Positions 25,834 through 34,889 of a stretch of 49,993 nucleotides of DNA are shown here, in pieces. Each line of letters starts with the position of its first letter. Within the stretch, counting starts at the first letter, position 1. The notes beneath the pieces were generated by a model that was not told where the DNA came from, did no database searches, and was given only the letters and a program-made list of their open reading frames with translations. The stretch covers positions 1-49,993 of the forward strand of contig NZ_PVZG01000031.1 in the NCBI RefSeq assembly GCF_003002065.1. The letters are read 5' to 3'. A program made the position numbers and the translations under genes. The DNA comes from Pseudosporangium ferrugineum (GTDB lineage Bacteria; Actinomycetota; Actinomycetes; Mycobacteriales; Micromonosporaceae).

Positions 25834-26498
25834 CCCCAGAGCCGCACGAACAGCACCCCGAGCACGTCGAGGACGACCAGCAGGATCGGGTAGCTCAGCG
25901 GGAAGAAGCAGCAGATCAGCAGCACGAGGACGCCGATGTTCTTCTCCTCGAACCACAGCCGCATCCACTGCATGCCGCGGTCGGGCCGGCGCAGCGCCGA
26001 CCAGAGCACCCCGAACCCGTCCAGCGGCGGGATCGGGATCAGCGCGAGCAGGCCGAAGGTCAGGAAACCGCCGCCCAGCGACAGCAGCACCTGCTCGGTC
26101 ACCGGCAGGTCGACCCCGCGGAGCAGGTCGGACGGGTCGATGATGCCGAGGTAGTTCAGCGGCGTGCTGAAGGCGTACGCGGCGAAGCAGAGCTGGGCCA
26201 CGACGATGCAGGCCAGCGGGCCGCTCAGGAAGACCGCCGCCGCGCGGCCCCGGCCGTGCCGGCGGGAGACCTCGTCGACGCTGACGACCCTGCCCCAGCC
26301 CATGCCGCCGACGGCGGCCGCGACCGCGCCGAACGGGTCGATGTCCTCGCGCAGGCGCGGGCTGACCGGTTCCCGGCGGTCGGCGATGCCGAGGGTACGG
26401 GCGGTGAACCGGATCGCGAAGGCGCGCAGCAGGAGCGCGAGCAGGAAGGAGACGACCAGCGCGACGAATGCGACCGGCTCGCCGAGGGCGAAGAGCAA
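25830..26498 (-). CDS. Site-2 protease (M50) homologue lacking HExxH
   Basis: A 222-residue membrane protein of the M50 fold: IDPFGAVAAAVGGMGWGRVV, SGPLACIVV and ALIPIPPLDGF match the family, including the LDG metal-ligand motif. The zinc motif HExxH in the first helix is replaced by RAFAI (residues 25-29), so it cannot be a normal zinc protease; it may be a pseudoprotease with a membrane-binding role. The TTG start lies one base after the parA stop, with GAGG inside the parA end, so the two are probably coupled. Confidence 0.75.
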   Translation of the reverse strand: MLFALGEPVAFVALVVSFLLALLLRAFAIRFTARTLGIADRREPVSPRLREDIDPFGAVAAAVGGMGWGRVVSVDEVSRRHGRGRAAAVFLSGPLACIVVAQLCFAAYAFSTPLNYLGIIDPSDLLRGVDLPVTEQVLLSLGGGFLTFGLLALIPIPPLDGFGVLWSALRRPDRGMQWMRLWFEEKNIGVLVLLICCFFPLSYPILLVVLDVLGVLFVRLWG

Positions 26499-26499
26499 G

Positions 26500-27432
26500 C
26501 TAGCCTCGTTCGGCCTTCGCGGCGATGACCTCGCGGGCGAGCTGCCGGTAGTTGCGGGCGCCGGACGACGCCGGGTCCAGCGAGGTGATCGGCGCGCCGG
26601 CCACCGTGGACTCGGGGAACTTCACCGTCTTGGTGATCACCGTCTGGTAGACCTTGTCGCCGAACGCCTCGACGACCCGCTGGAGCACCTGGCGGCAGTG
26701 CGTGGTGCGGCTGTCGTACATGGTCGCCAGGATGCCCTCGAGCTCGAGGTCGAAGTTGAGCCGCTCGCGGACCTTGTCGATGGTGTCCAGCAGCAGGGCC
26801 ACGCCGCGCAGGCTGAAGAACTCGCACTCCAGCGGGATGAGCACGCCGTGCGCGATGGTCAGCGCGTTGATCGCCAGCAGGCCCAGCGAGGGCTGGCAGT
26901 CGATCAGGATGAAGTCGTACTCCTTGCGGACCGTGCGCAGCACCCGGGCCAGGGCCATCTCCCGGGCGACCTCGTTGACCAGCTGGATCTCGGCCGCGGA
27001 CAGGTCGATGTTGGCCGGCAGCAGGTGGAGGCCGGCCACGTCGGTCTTGATGATGACGTCCTCGGCGGTGACGTCGTCCTGCATGAGCAGGTTGTAGACG
27101 CTCAGGTCGAGGTTGTGCGGGTTGACGCCGAGGCCGACCGAGCAGGCGCCCTGCGGGTCGAAGTCGACGAGCAGGACCTTGCGGCCGTACTCGGCGAGGG
27201 CCGCGCCCAGGTTGATCGTCGTCGTGGTCTTGCCGACGCCGCCCTTCTGGTTGGCGAGGGCGATGATCCGCGCCGGTCCGTGCCGGTCGGTCGGCATCGG
27301 CTCGGGGATCGGGCGGCGCATCGTGTACGCCGTAGGGTCGGCCGGGCCCAGGTCGGCGCCCAGGTCGAGGGAGCTCTGCTGTTCGCGCAGTGCCGAGGTC
27401 CAGGCCTCCGCGCGCTCGTCGTTCCCCGCCAT
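26500..27432 (-). CDS. parA: ParA-family ATPase (Soj-like)
   Basis: A 310-residue ParA/MinD ATPase. The deviant Walker A KGGVGKTTT lies in ALANQKGGVGKTTTTINLG, with LLVDFDPQGA (Walker A') and FILIDCQPSLG (Walker B). This is the ParA found beside scpA/scpB and xerD in actinobacteria rather than the one in the parAB-oriC locus; no parB is seen here. ATG at 27432 (MAGNDERAEAW) is chosen over the upstream ATG, because the extra residues are unlike the family and GAGGG precedes this start closely. Confidence 0.93.
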   Translation of the reverse strand: MAGNDERAEAWTSALREQQSSLDLGADLGPADPTAYTMRRPIPEPMPTDRHGPARIIALANQKGGVGKTTTTINLGAALAEYGRKVLLVDFDPQGACSVGLGVNPHNLDLSVYNLLMQDDVTAEDVIIKTDVAGLHLLPANIDLSAAEIQLVNEVAREMALARVLRTVRKEYDFILIDCQPSLGLLAINALTIAHGVLIPLECEFFSLRGVALLLDTIDKVRERLNFDLELEGILATMYDSRTTHCRQVLQRVVEAFGDKVYQTVITKTVKFPESTVAGAPITSLDPASSGARNYRQLAREVIAAKAERG

Positions 27433-27544
27433 GTCCCTCAAGCCCCCTCTCGACCCGCAGCCGGAGCCGATGCCCGACTGTACGCCACGGAAGCAGCCCA
27501 TCCGGGGTCACCCGTTCGGCGTGTCGTCCACTGGTGCCCAACGC

Positions 27545-28465
27545 CTAACGAGCGCGCGGGTGTGCGGTGGCGTAGACCTCCCGCAACCGGTCCACCGTCA
27601 CCAGCGTGTACACCTGCGTGGTGGTCACCGAGGCGTGCCCGAGCAGTTCCTGGACGACCCGGACGTCCGCGCCGCCGTCGAGCAGGTGGGTGGCGTACGA
27701 GTGCCGCAGCGTGTGCGGGGACACCGCGTGGGCCCCCTCGACCGGCAGCCCCGCGGTGGCCGCCGCCCGGTGCAGGATCGTCCAGGCGCTCTGCCGCGAC
27801 AGCCCGCCGCCGCGCGCGTTCAGGAAGACCTTCGGCGTGCCCTTCCCGCCCGCGAGCAGCACCGGCCGCGCCCGGACCAGGTACGCGTCGAGCGCGGCGC
27901 GCGCGTACGAGCCGAGCGGCACCAGCCGGGTCCGGCCGCCCTTGCCGTGCAGGGTCACCACCGCGTCGTCGAGGTCGTCGACGTCCAGCCCGACCGCCTC
28001 GGAGATCCGCGCGCCGGTGCCGTAGAGGAATTCCAGCAGCGCCCTGTCCCGCAGAGCCAGCGGCTCGTCGCCGGCGACCGCGTCGAGCAGGCGGGTGACC
28101 TGGTCGACGTCGAGGGCCTTGGGCAGCCGCTTGGGCGGGGCCGGCGGCTTGACGTCGCGGCCGGGGTCGTGCGGGGCGAGGCCCTCGCGGGCGGCGAAAC
28201 GGTGCAGGCCGCGTACGGCGCTGACCGCCCGCGCCGCCGACGACGCCGACAGCGCGGGATGCTCCTCGGAACCCTCCCGCAGCAGGCTCAGGTGGCGGGT
28301 CAGGTCGGCGGCGGTGACCGCGGCGAGGTCGGTGATCCCCGCCGCGGCCAGCGACTCCAGGTACCGGTCCAGGTCCCGCCGGTACGACGCCACGGTGTTG
28401 CGCGACAGGCCACGCTCGACCGTCAGGTGGTCGAGATAGGTCTGTACGGCCGCGGCGAGGCTCAG
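27545..28465 (-). CDS. xerD: Tyrosine recombinase XerD
   Basis: A 306-residue tyrosine recombinase with the full catalytic set: R153 (GTGARISEAVGL), K175, H251 and R254 (HTLRHSYATHLL), H277 (LGHAS) and Y286 (TTTQVYTLV). It resolves chromosome dimers at dif together with XerC. The position next to ald and parA is that of actinobacterial xerD. No ATG, GTG or TTG fits the start; the best candidate is CTG at 28465, with GAGGTG about five bases upstream, overlapping the end of ald. A longer N-terminus from inside ald cannot be excluded. Confidence 0.93.
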   Translation of the reverse strand: MSLAAAVQTYLDHLTVERGLSRNTVASYRRDLDRYLESLAAAGITDLAAVTAADLTRHLSLLREGSEEHPALSASSAARAVSAVRGLHRFAAREGLAPHDPGRDVKPPAPPKRLPKALDVDQVTRLLDAVAGDEPLALRDRALLEFLYGTGARISEAVGLDVDDLDDAVVTLHGKGGRTRLVPLGSYARAALDAYLVRARPVLLAGGKGTPKVFLNARGGGLSRQSAWTILHRAAATAGLPVEGAHAVSPHTLRHSYATHLLDGGADVRVVQELLGHASVTTTQVYTLVTVDRLREVYATAHPRAR

Positions 28466-29577
28466 CTGAGCACCTCGGACACCGGCAGGGCCCGCATGCC
28501 GTGCGCCTCGGCGACCGGGCCGTACGTGACGTGGCCGGCGTGCGTGTTGAGGCCCAGCGCCAGCGCCGGGTCGGCCCGGACCGCGTCGCGCCAGCCGCGG
28601 TTGGCGAGCTCCAGCGCGTACGGAAGGGTGACGTTGGTCAGGGCGTACGTGCTGGTGTGCGGCACCGCGCCGGGCATGTTCGCCACGCAGTAGAACATCG
28701 ACTGGTGCACCGGGTAGACCGGGTCGGCGTGGGTGGTCGGGCGCGAGTCCTCGAAGCAGCCGCCCTGGTCGATGGCGATGTCCACGAGCACGCTGCCCGG
28801 CTTCATCCGCGAGACCAGGTCGTGGGAGATCAGGTTCGGCGCCTTCGCGCCCGGCACCAGCACCGCGCCGATCACGAGGTCCGCGTCGATGACGGCCTTC
28901 TCGATCTCGTACGCGTTCGACGCGATCGTCTGCAGGTGCCCCCGGTAGTCCGCGTCGGCCGCGCGCAGCCGGGCGATGTTCTTGTCCAGCACCAGCACCT
29001 CGGCCTGCATGCCCAGCGCGATCGCCGCGGCGTTCATGCCCGACACCCCGGCGCCGATCACGACGACCTTGGCCTGGTACACGCCGGGCACGCCGCCCAT
29101 GAGCACGCCACGCCCGCCGCCGGAGCGCATCAGGTGGTAGGCACCGACCTGCGGCGCCAGCCGGCCGGCGACCTCGGACATCGGGGCGAGCAGCGGCAGC
29201 GACCGGTCGGGCAGCTCCACCGTCTCGTACGCGATCCCGGTCACCTTGCGGTCGAGCAGCGCGTCGGTGCACTCCTTCGACGCCGCCAGGTGCAGGTAGG
29301 TGAACAGGACCTGGCCCTCGCGCATCCGGCCGTACTCCTCGGCGACCGGCTCCTTGACCTTGAGGACCAGTTCGGCCGTGCCCCACACCTCGTCGGCGTC
29401 GCCGAGGATGGTGGCGCCCGCCGCCGCGTAGTCGTCGTCGGTGATCGAGGAGCCGGCACCCGCACCGGCCTGCACGAACACCTGGTGGCCCGCGCGGGTG
29501 AACTCGAAGACCCCCGCCGGGGTGATCGCCACCCGGAACTCGTTGTTCTTCACTTCGCTCGGAATGCCGACCTTCAC
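28462..29577 (-). CDS. ald: Alanine dehydrogenase
   Basis: A 371-residue NAD-dependent L-alanine dehydrogenase, interconverting alanine and pyruvate plus ammonia; the length equals that of known enzymes. MKVGIPSEVKNNEFRVAITP is the conserved N-terminus, VVIGAGVSGMNAA the NAD-binding glycine motif and DIAIDQGGCFEDSRPTTH the region holding the catalytic aspartate. GTG at 29577 is preferred to the upstream start because the conserved sequence begins there. Overlaps xerD by 4 bp. Confidence 0.96.
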   Translation of the reverse strand: MKVGIPSEVKNNEFRVAITPAGVFEFTRAGHQVFVQAGAGAGSSITDDDYAAAGATILGDADEVWGTAELVLKVKEPVAEEYGRMREGQVLFTYLHLAASKECTDALLDRKVTGIAYETVELPDRSLPLLAPMSEVAGRLAPQVGAYHLMRSGGGRGVLMGGVPGVYQAKVVVIGAGVSGMNAAAIALGMQAEVLVLDKNIARLRAADADYRGHLQTIASNAYEIEKAVIDADLVIGAVLVPGAKAPNLISHDLVSRMKPGSVLVDIAIDQGGCFEDSRPTTHADPVYPVHQSMFYCVANMPGAVPHTSTYALTNVTLPYALELANRGWRDAVRADPALALGLNTHAGHVTYGPVAEAHGMRALPVSEVLS

Positions 29578-29755
29578 GAGTCGACACCGTCCTTTCCGGG
29601 AGAGACGTCGATGGCTCATACCCGAGACGGGCTGCTTCGCAGATTACCGTCCCACCAAGTGGAAGATACTGCCGATCCGTTGCCCGAAGATCAAGAAGTG
29701 ACGACCGCCCGATGTCGCTGCCCGTGCGTCCCCCGGTATTTCCCCCGATGAGCGG

Positions 29756-30067
29756 TTACATGGTGCTCAACGCCACCGCGAACACGGCGACGGAGGCCAC
29801 GGCCACCGCGCCGAACGCGGCCAGGCCGGTGAGGGCGGCCACCCGCGCCGACCACAGCCGGCGCACGATCACGTACGCGAACAGGGCCGCGAGATAGGCG
29901 ACCACCGCGAGGTACACGACCAGGAAGAAGAGCAGCCCGACCACCAGGCCGGTGCCGGCCGAGACGGCCACGGCCGGCCCGCGGCGCAGATCGGTGCGGA
30001 CGACGAGGAAGGTCCCGGCGGCGGAGCCGGCGACGATGATCGATGCGACGACGAGAAGGAAATCCAC
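29756..30067 (-). CDS. Small membrane protein, unknown
   Basis: About 103 residues beginning MDFLLVVASIIVAGSAAG. Three hydrophobic segments (residues about 3-20, 30-60, 75-100) predict three or four membrane helices. No family recognised. GTG at 30067 starts directly with a helix; an upstream start adds a short arginine-rich part that looks non-coding. It lies alone between ald and the Nudix gene on the same strand. Confidence 0.6.
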   Translation of the reverse strand: MDFLLVVASIIVAGSAAGTFLVVRTDLRRGPAVAVSAGTGLVVGLLFFLVVYLAVVAYLAALFAYVIVRRLWSARVAALTGLAAFGAVAVASVAVFAVALSTM

Positions 30068-30131
30068 GCCGGCATGGTGGCAGCCGCGACCGCGCCGAGG
30101 CCCGTCGTGCACAGGATGTTCACGGAACCTC

Positions 30132-30168
30132 CCCGGTACGGGCCCGCCGCGGGGCGGCCCGTACCGGG
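30132..30168. terminator. Strong hairpin after the Nudix gene
   Basis: CCCGGTACGGGCC (30132-30144) pairs exactly with GGCCCGTACCGGG (30156-30168) around an 11-base loop that can pair further. It lies 7 bp past the Nudix stop codon. There is no T-run, which is common for GC-rich actinobacterial terminators. Confidence 0.6.
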
Positions 30169-30174
30169 ACGGCG

Positions 30175-30771
30175 TCAGAGCGGCGGGGTGTCCGCCGGGC
30201 GCAGCGTGGCCCAGCCGTCGTCGCGGGCGCGGGCCGCGCAGAGCAGGCCGCCCACCGCCGCCGCGTTGGTGATCTCGCCGCGCAGCACCATCGCGACCGC
30301 CTCGTCGAGGTCCACCCAGCAGATCTCGATGTCGGCTTCCTCGTCCTTGCGGTCGTGCCGTTCGTCCTCCGGGACCGGCGACAGGTCGCGGGCGAGGAAG
30401 ATGCGGATCGTCTCCGCGCTGAAGCCCGGCGAGGTGTGCAGGTCGACGAGCAGGTCGAAGCGGCGGGCCGTGATGTCCGCCTCCTCGGCCAGCTCGCGGC
30501 CGGCGGTGACGGCGAGGTCCTCGCCCTCGACGTCGCGCAGGCCGGCCGGCAGCTCCCAGAGCTGTTTGCCGACCGGGTGCCGGTACTGCCTGATCAGCAC
30601 GACCCGGCCGACGTCGTCGAGGGCGACCACGCCGACCGCGTTCTTGTTGATCACCACGTCCCGGTCGGCGGTGCCGCCGCCGGACATGGTCACCTCGTCG
30701 GTGTAGACCGTGAAGATCGGGCCGGCGTACTTCTCGGTGCGCGACCGGGTCTCGTGGGCGAACGCGCTCAT
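30175..30771 (-). CDS. Nudix hydrolase, probable ADP-ribose pyrophosphatase
   Basis: A 198-residue Nudix protein. GLRDVEGEDLAVTAGRELAE followed by EADI matches the Nudix box GX5EX7REUXEE, and IRQYRHPVGKQLWELPAGL before it is typical of ADP-ribose pyrophosphatases (NudF type). It would hydrolyse ADP-ribose to AMP and ribose-5-phosphate. ATG at 30771 overlaps the pyrG stop (ATGA), an arrangement common in actinobacteria. Confidence 0.9.
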   Translation of the reverse strand: MSAFAHETRSRTEKYAGPIFTVYTDEVTMSGGGTADRDVVINKNAVGVVALDDVGRVVLIRQYRHPVGKQLWELPAGLRDVEGEDLAVTAGRELAEEADITARRFDLLVDLHTSPGFSAETIRIFLARDLSPVPEDERHDRKDEEADIEICWVDLDEAVAMVLRGEITNAAAVGGLLCAARARDDGWATLRPADTPPL

Positions 30772-32492
30772 GAGGCGGGGACCGCGGCCTTGTCGGTGTC
30801 CGGCTCCGCGGAGGCGGCCACCTCGACCGGCAGCTCGTCGGCGGCCGCGTACGCGACGGCGGCCTTGACGAACGCGGCGAACAGCGGGTGCGCCCGGGTC
30901 GGCCGGCTCTTCAGCTCCGGGTGGGCCTGGGTGGCCACGAAGAACGGGTGGGTCTCCCGGTCGAGCTCGATGAACTCGACGAGGCGCCCGTCCGGCGAGG
31001 TGCCGGAGAACCTCAGGCCCGCCTTGGCCAGCTTGTCCCGGTACGCGTTGTTGACCTCGTAGCGGTGGCGGTGCCGCTCCGAGATCTCGGTGCTGCCGTA
31101 CGCCTCCGCCACGACGGAACCCTCGGCCAGCGCCGCCGGGTACGCCCCCAGCCGCATCGTGCCGCCCAGGTCGCCCTTGCCCGCGACGATGTCCTGCTGG
31201 TCGGCCATCGTGGAGATCACCGGGTACGGCGCCCGCTCGTCGAACTCCAGCGAGTTGGCGCCCTCGAGCCCGGCCAGGTGGCGGGCCGCGTCGATCGTCA
31301 TGCACTGCAGCCCCAGGCAGAGGCCCAGGATCGGGATGCCGTGCTCCCGGGCGTACCGGGAAGTATTGATCTTGCCTTCGATCCCGCGGATGCCGAAGCC
31401 GCCGGGGATGACGATGCCGTCCACGCCCTTGAGCGCCGCCGCCGCGCCCGCCATGGTGTCGCAGTCGTCGCTGGGCACCCAGCGCAGCTGCACCTTGGCC
31501 GTGTTGGCGAAGCCGGCCGCGCGGATCGCCTCGCTCACCGACAGGTACGCGTCCGGCAGGTCCACGTACTTGCCGACCAGCGCCACGGTGATCGTGCGCC
31601 GGGGGTGGTGCACCCGCTCGAGCAGGTCGTCCCAGCTGGTCCAGTCGACGTCGCGGAACGACAGGCCGAGCCGGCGGACCACGTACGCGTCCAGCCCCTC
31701 GCGGTGCAGCACCTTGGGGATGTCGTAGATGCTCGGCGCGTCCGGGCAGGCCACCACGGCCTCGCGGTCGACGTCGCAGTAGAGCGAGAGCTTGTGCTTG
31801 AGCTTGTCCGGGATCTCCCGGTCGCTGCGGCAGACCAGCGCGTCCGGCTGGATACCGATGTTGCGCAGCGTGGCGACCGAGTGCTGGGTCGGCTTGGTCT
31901 TCAGCTCGCCCGACGGCGCGAGGTACGGCACCAGCGACACGTGCAGGTAGAACACCCGGTCCCGGCCGATCTCGTGGCGCACCTGGCGGATCGCCTCGAG
32001 GAACGGCAGCGACTCCATGTCACCGACCGTGCCGCCGACCTCGGTGATGACGACGTCCGGCACCCGGCCGTAGTCGTCGGGAGCGGCCATCGCGAAGATG
32101 CGCTCCTTGATCTCGTTGGTGATGTGCGGGATCACCTGCACCGTGTCGCCGAGATACTCGCCGCGGCGCTCCTTGGCGATCACGGCCGAGTAGATCTGCC
32201 CGGTCGTGACGTTCGCCTTGCCGGACAGCGCCCGGTCGAGGAAGCGCTCGTAGTGGCCGACGTCCAGGTCGGTCTCGGCACCGTCGTCGGTGACGAACAC
32301 CTCACCGTGCTGGAACGGGTTCATGGTGCCCGGGTCGACGTTGAGGTAAGGGTCCAGCTTCTGCATGACGACCCGCAGTCCGCGTGCGGTCAGCAAATTG
32401 CCGAGGCTGGAGGCGGTGAGGCCCTTGCCCAGCGAGGAGGCGACGCCCCCGGTGACGAAGATGTGCCGCGTCTCGCGCACTGTTGGTGCCAA
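30768..32492 (-). CDS. pyrG: CTP synthase
   Basis: A 574-residue enzyme making CTP from UTP, ATP and glutamine. The synthase domain begins HIFVTGGVASSLGKGLTASS, and the glutaminase domain has the nucleophile cysteine in GLCLGLQCM and the HPELKSRPT motif near the end. TTG at 32492 (MAPTVRETRH) is chosen since GGAG lies about six bases upstream and the family starts here; the frame is open for 21 more codons upstream. Confidence 0.97.
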   Translation of the reverse strand: MAPTVRETRHIFVTGGVASSLGKGLTASSLGNLLTARGLRVVMQKLDPYLNVDPGTMNPFQHGEVFVTDDGAETDLDVGHYERFLDRALSGKANVTTGQIYSAVIAKERRGEYLGDTVQVIPHITNEIKERIFAMAAPDDYGRVPDVVITEVGGTVGDMESLPFLEAIRQVRHEIGRDRVFYLHVSLVPYLAPSGELKTKPTQHSVATLRNIGIQPDALVCRSDREIPDKLKHKLSLYCDVDREAVVACPDAPSIYDIPKVLHREGLDAYVVRRLGLSFRDVDWTSWDDLLERVHHPRRTITVALVGKYVDLPDAYLSVSEAIRAAGFANTAKVQLRWVPSDDCDTMAGAAAALKGVDGIVIPGGFGIRGIEGKINTSRYAREHGIPILGLCLGLQCMTIDAARHLAGLEGANSLEFDERAPYPVISTMADQQDIVAGKGDLGGTMRLGAYPAALAEGSVVAEAYGSTEISERHRHRYEVNNAYRDKLAKAGLRFSGTSPDGRLVEFIELDRETHPFFVATQAHPELKSRPTRAHPLFAAFVKAAVAYAAADELPVEVAASAEPDTDKAAVPAS

Positions 32493-32618
32493 GGCCTGCT
32501 CCCGTGGTCGGTCAGTTCGGTCTTGCAGACCGGCGACGATCCATTTCGACGCCATCCACGGGATTTCACAGTAACACCTGTGTCGGCGCGCGCACGTCCG
32601 GGCTGCTCGGCACGCGTG

Positions 32619-34889
32619 TCAGCGGACGATCAGGCCCTCGGTGCCGGTTTTGTCCGGAGGCGGGCCCGCGTCGCGGCGCATCGACAGGCCGGGGCCGCCG
32701 GGGCCGTCCGTCTCCCCCTCGGGCCGGGTGCGGTCGGCGGCGTGCTCGAGGACGCGCAGGGTGGTCAGGACGTACAGCGGGACGGCGATCGCCGCGGCCG
32801 CGCCGGCGACCGTGAACGCCGCTCCCCCGAACATCCCGGCCAGCACGACGGTGACGGTGGTGCCGGCCAGCGCCGCACGCATGGCCGGATGCAGGCCGAA
32901 GACCCGGTTCAGCCCGCCCCACGGCGAGAACTGCGCGAAGGCCAGGGCCATCGCGCCGACCAGCGCGAGGATGGTCAGCGGGCTGTCCATCGCCAGCCCG
33001 CTGGCCGCCGCGGAGCGCTGGATGGCCGGGCCGGCGGCGCCGTCGAGGATCGCGGTGACGAAGCGCCCGACGCTGCCCTGCTCGAGGACCGGCCGCCGCA
33101 GGTCCAGCACGGCGAAGCCGATCGTCACGGCCAGCCCGGCGACCGTCGCCCAGGCGAACCGCGGGAAGGTCAGCCAGCCGCCCGTGCTGATCGCGGCGGC
33201 CACGCACACCCCGGCGGTGACCGCGACGGCCCCCACCGGGTCCGCGCCCAGGTACGGGCTGCCGACCATTATCACCGCGAACCCGCCGGCGAGGACCACG
33301 ACCACGGGGCGCCACGGGCGGCGTACCCACTGGGCGGCGCAGCCCGCGACGACCAGCGCGCCGGCCACGAGGACGCCGAGGCCGACGCTGCCCACGCCCG
33401 CGTACCGGGAGCCCTCGATGGCCGAGTAGCCGGCGACGCCGTTGAGCTGTAGGCGCGCGCCGGTGAGCAGGTCCGCGCCGACGATCACGACGGCGACGGC
33501 GGCGACCGCCCCGGCGGGCCACAGCGTGCGCGGGTAACGGGGCGTCAACCGGATCGCGGCCGTGCCGGCCGCCATCAGCGCGAGGGTGAGCAGCGCGAAC
33601 ACGATGCCCGGCCGCCCGGACCGCCACCACGGGATCGCGTCGGCCAGCAGCGCGGCCGGGATCGCCAGCGCGCACGCGATCAGCAGCACCTCCACGAGCA
33701 GCACCAGCGCGCGCGGCGCGGACGCCGGCCCGGTCGGCCCGGCATGCCGCCGGGCCCGCATCATCAACGGCACCACGAGCAGGAAGACCGCCAGCTGTAC
33801 GGCGGCCAGCCCGGTGAAGAACGACCCGGCGATGCCGAGCTGCGCGCCGGCCCGCCGGTTCACGTCGTGCACGCCGAGCACCGAGTCCGCGGGGGACGCC
33901 GGACGCCCCGGGACCGTGCTGGCCGTACGCCCGTTGAACAGCCCCTCCGGGGCGGGCCGCCCGAGCACGGTCAGGATCGTCGGCGCCAGGTCGACGAGCT
34001 TCAGATAGCCGTCGCGGCCGGTGCCGGCGGAGGTCAGCCAGCCGCCCTGCCACCCCGGGCCCTCGGCGATGGCGACGTGCAGCCGCGAGGTCGTGTCGGT
34101 GTCCGAGACGCCCGCGACGACCACCAGCGACCGTTGCGGCCGGGCGGCCAGCACCCGGGCCAGCACGGCGTCGGCCTGCGCGACCCGGTTCTGCCGCGCG
34201 GCGCCGGTGCCGGTGATCGTGCCCAGGTCCACCATGCTCAGAACGCACTGGGTGAACAGCCCCTGCGGGTCGGCCGGCAGCTCGGGGACGTAGCGGTCCA
34301 CGCGCCCGAACGGCCGGGCGGCGGCGACGGCGGCTCCCGGCCCGACCGCGACCGTGCACCGCACCGACTCGGCCAGGGCGCCCGGCACCGCCCCGTACGG
34401 CTGGTTGTCGGCGTTCGCGCGCACGACCTGGCCCAGCTCCGGCAGGTTCGCGCCGATGCCGTCGGGCCGTTCGACCACCGGCGCGCGCGGCGGGCACGCG
34501 CCGCTGACCCGCTGGGCGTTCCAGACCGCGTAGTTGCCGGCGCCCAGGGTCAGCCAGCCGTCGGCGGGGCAGGTCGCGTGGTGCGCGGAGCGGACGGACA
34601 GCCAGCCGATCGAGCCGCGGGTCGCCTGCTGCCACAGGGTGGGCGTGCGCCGCGGGTCGAGGTCGTCCCAGCGCAGCCCCGCCGCGCCGGCCACCACGAC
34701 GTAGTCCGCGGAGTCGCCGGGCACCTCGGTGACGGGCCGCGCGGCGAGTCCCGCGAGGCTCGCCGCCGCCGTCAGCACGATCAGCAGGTACGGCACCCAG
34801 ACCCGGCCCGTACGGGCCCGCGACGGCGGCGCCGAATCCGGCCGGCGGCCACGCCGGACCGCGGCGAGCAGGCGGCGCAGCACCCTCAC
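32619..34889 (-). CDS. Polytopic membrane protein with alkaline-phosphatase-like extracellular domain
   Basis: A 756-residue protein: a first helix (VPYLLIVLTAAASLAGLA), an extracytoplasmic domain of about 330 residues that follows the alkaline phosphatase superfamily plan (VVVAGAAGLRWDDL, LVVVAGVSDTD, LKLVDLAPTILTVLG), then about ten membrane helices and a charged C-terminal tail. Classical metal ligands are not all obvious, so activity is uncertain. The first GTG (34889) overlaps the stop of the glycosyltransferase gene (GTGA); a second GTG is two codons on. Its neighbours suggest a role in envelope polysaccharide or lipid-linked intermediates. Confidence 0.75.
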   Translation of the reverse strand: MRVLRRLLAAVRRGRRPDSAPPSRARTGRVWVPYLLIVLTAAASLAGLAARPVTEVPGDSADYVVVAGAAGLRWDDLDPRRTPTLWQQATRGSIGWLSVRSAHHATCPADGWLTLGAGNYAVWNAQRVSGACPPRAPVVERPDGIGANLPELGQVVRANADNQPYGAVPGALAESVRCTVAVGPGAAVAAARPFGRVDRYVPELPADPQGLFTQCVLSMVDLGTITGTGAARQNRVAQADAVLARVLAARPQRSLVVVAGVSDTDTTSRLHVAIAEGPGWQGGWLTSAGTGRDGYLKLVDLAPTILTVLGRPAPEGLFNGRTASTVPGRPASPADSVLGVHDVNRRAGAQLGIAGSFFTGLAAVQLAVFLLVVPLMMRARRHAGPTGPASAPRALVLLVEVLLIACALAIPAALLADAIPWWRSGRPGIVFALLTLALMAAGTAAIRLTPRYPRTLWPAGAVAAVAVVIVGADLLTGARLQLNGVAGYSAIEGSRYAGVGSVGLGVLVAGALVVAGCAAQWVRRPWRPVVVVLAGGFAVIMVGSPYLGADPVGAVAVTAGVCVAAAISTGGWLTFPRFAWATVAGLAVTIGFAVLDLRRPVLEQGSVGRFVTAILDGAAGPAIQRSAAASGLAMDSPLTILALVGAMALAFAQFSPWGGLNRVFGLHPAMRAALAGTTVTVVLAGMFGGAAFTVAGAAAAIAVPLYVLTTLRVLEHAADRTRPEGETDGPGGPGLSMRRDAGPPPDKTGTEGLIVR

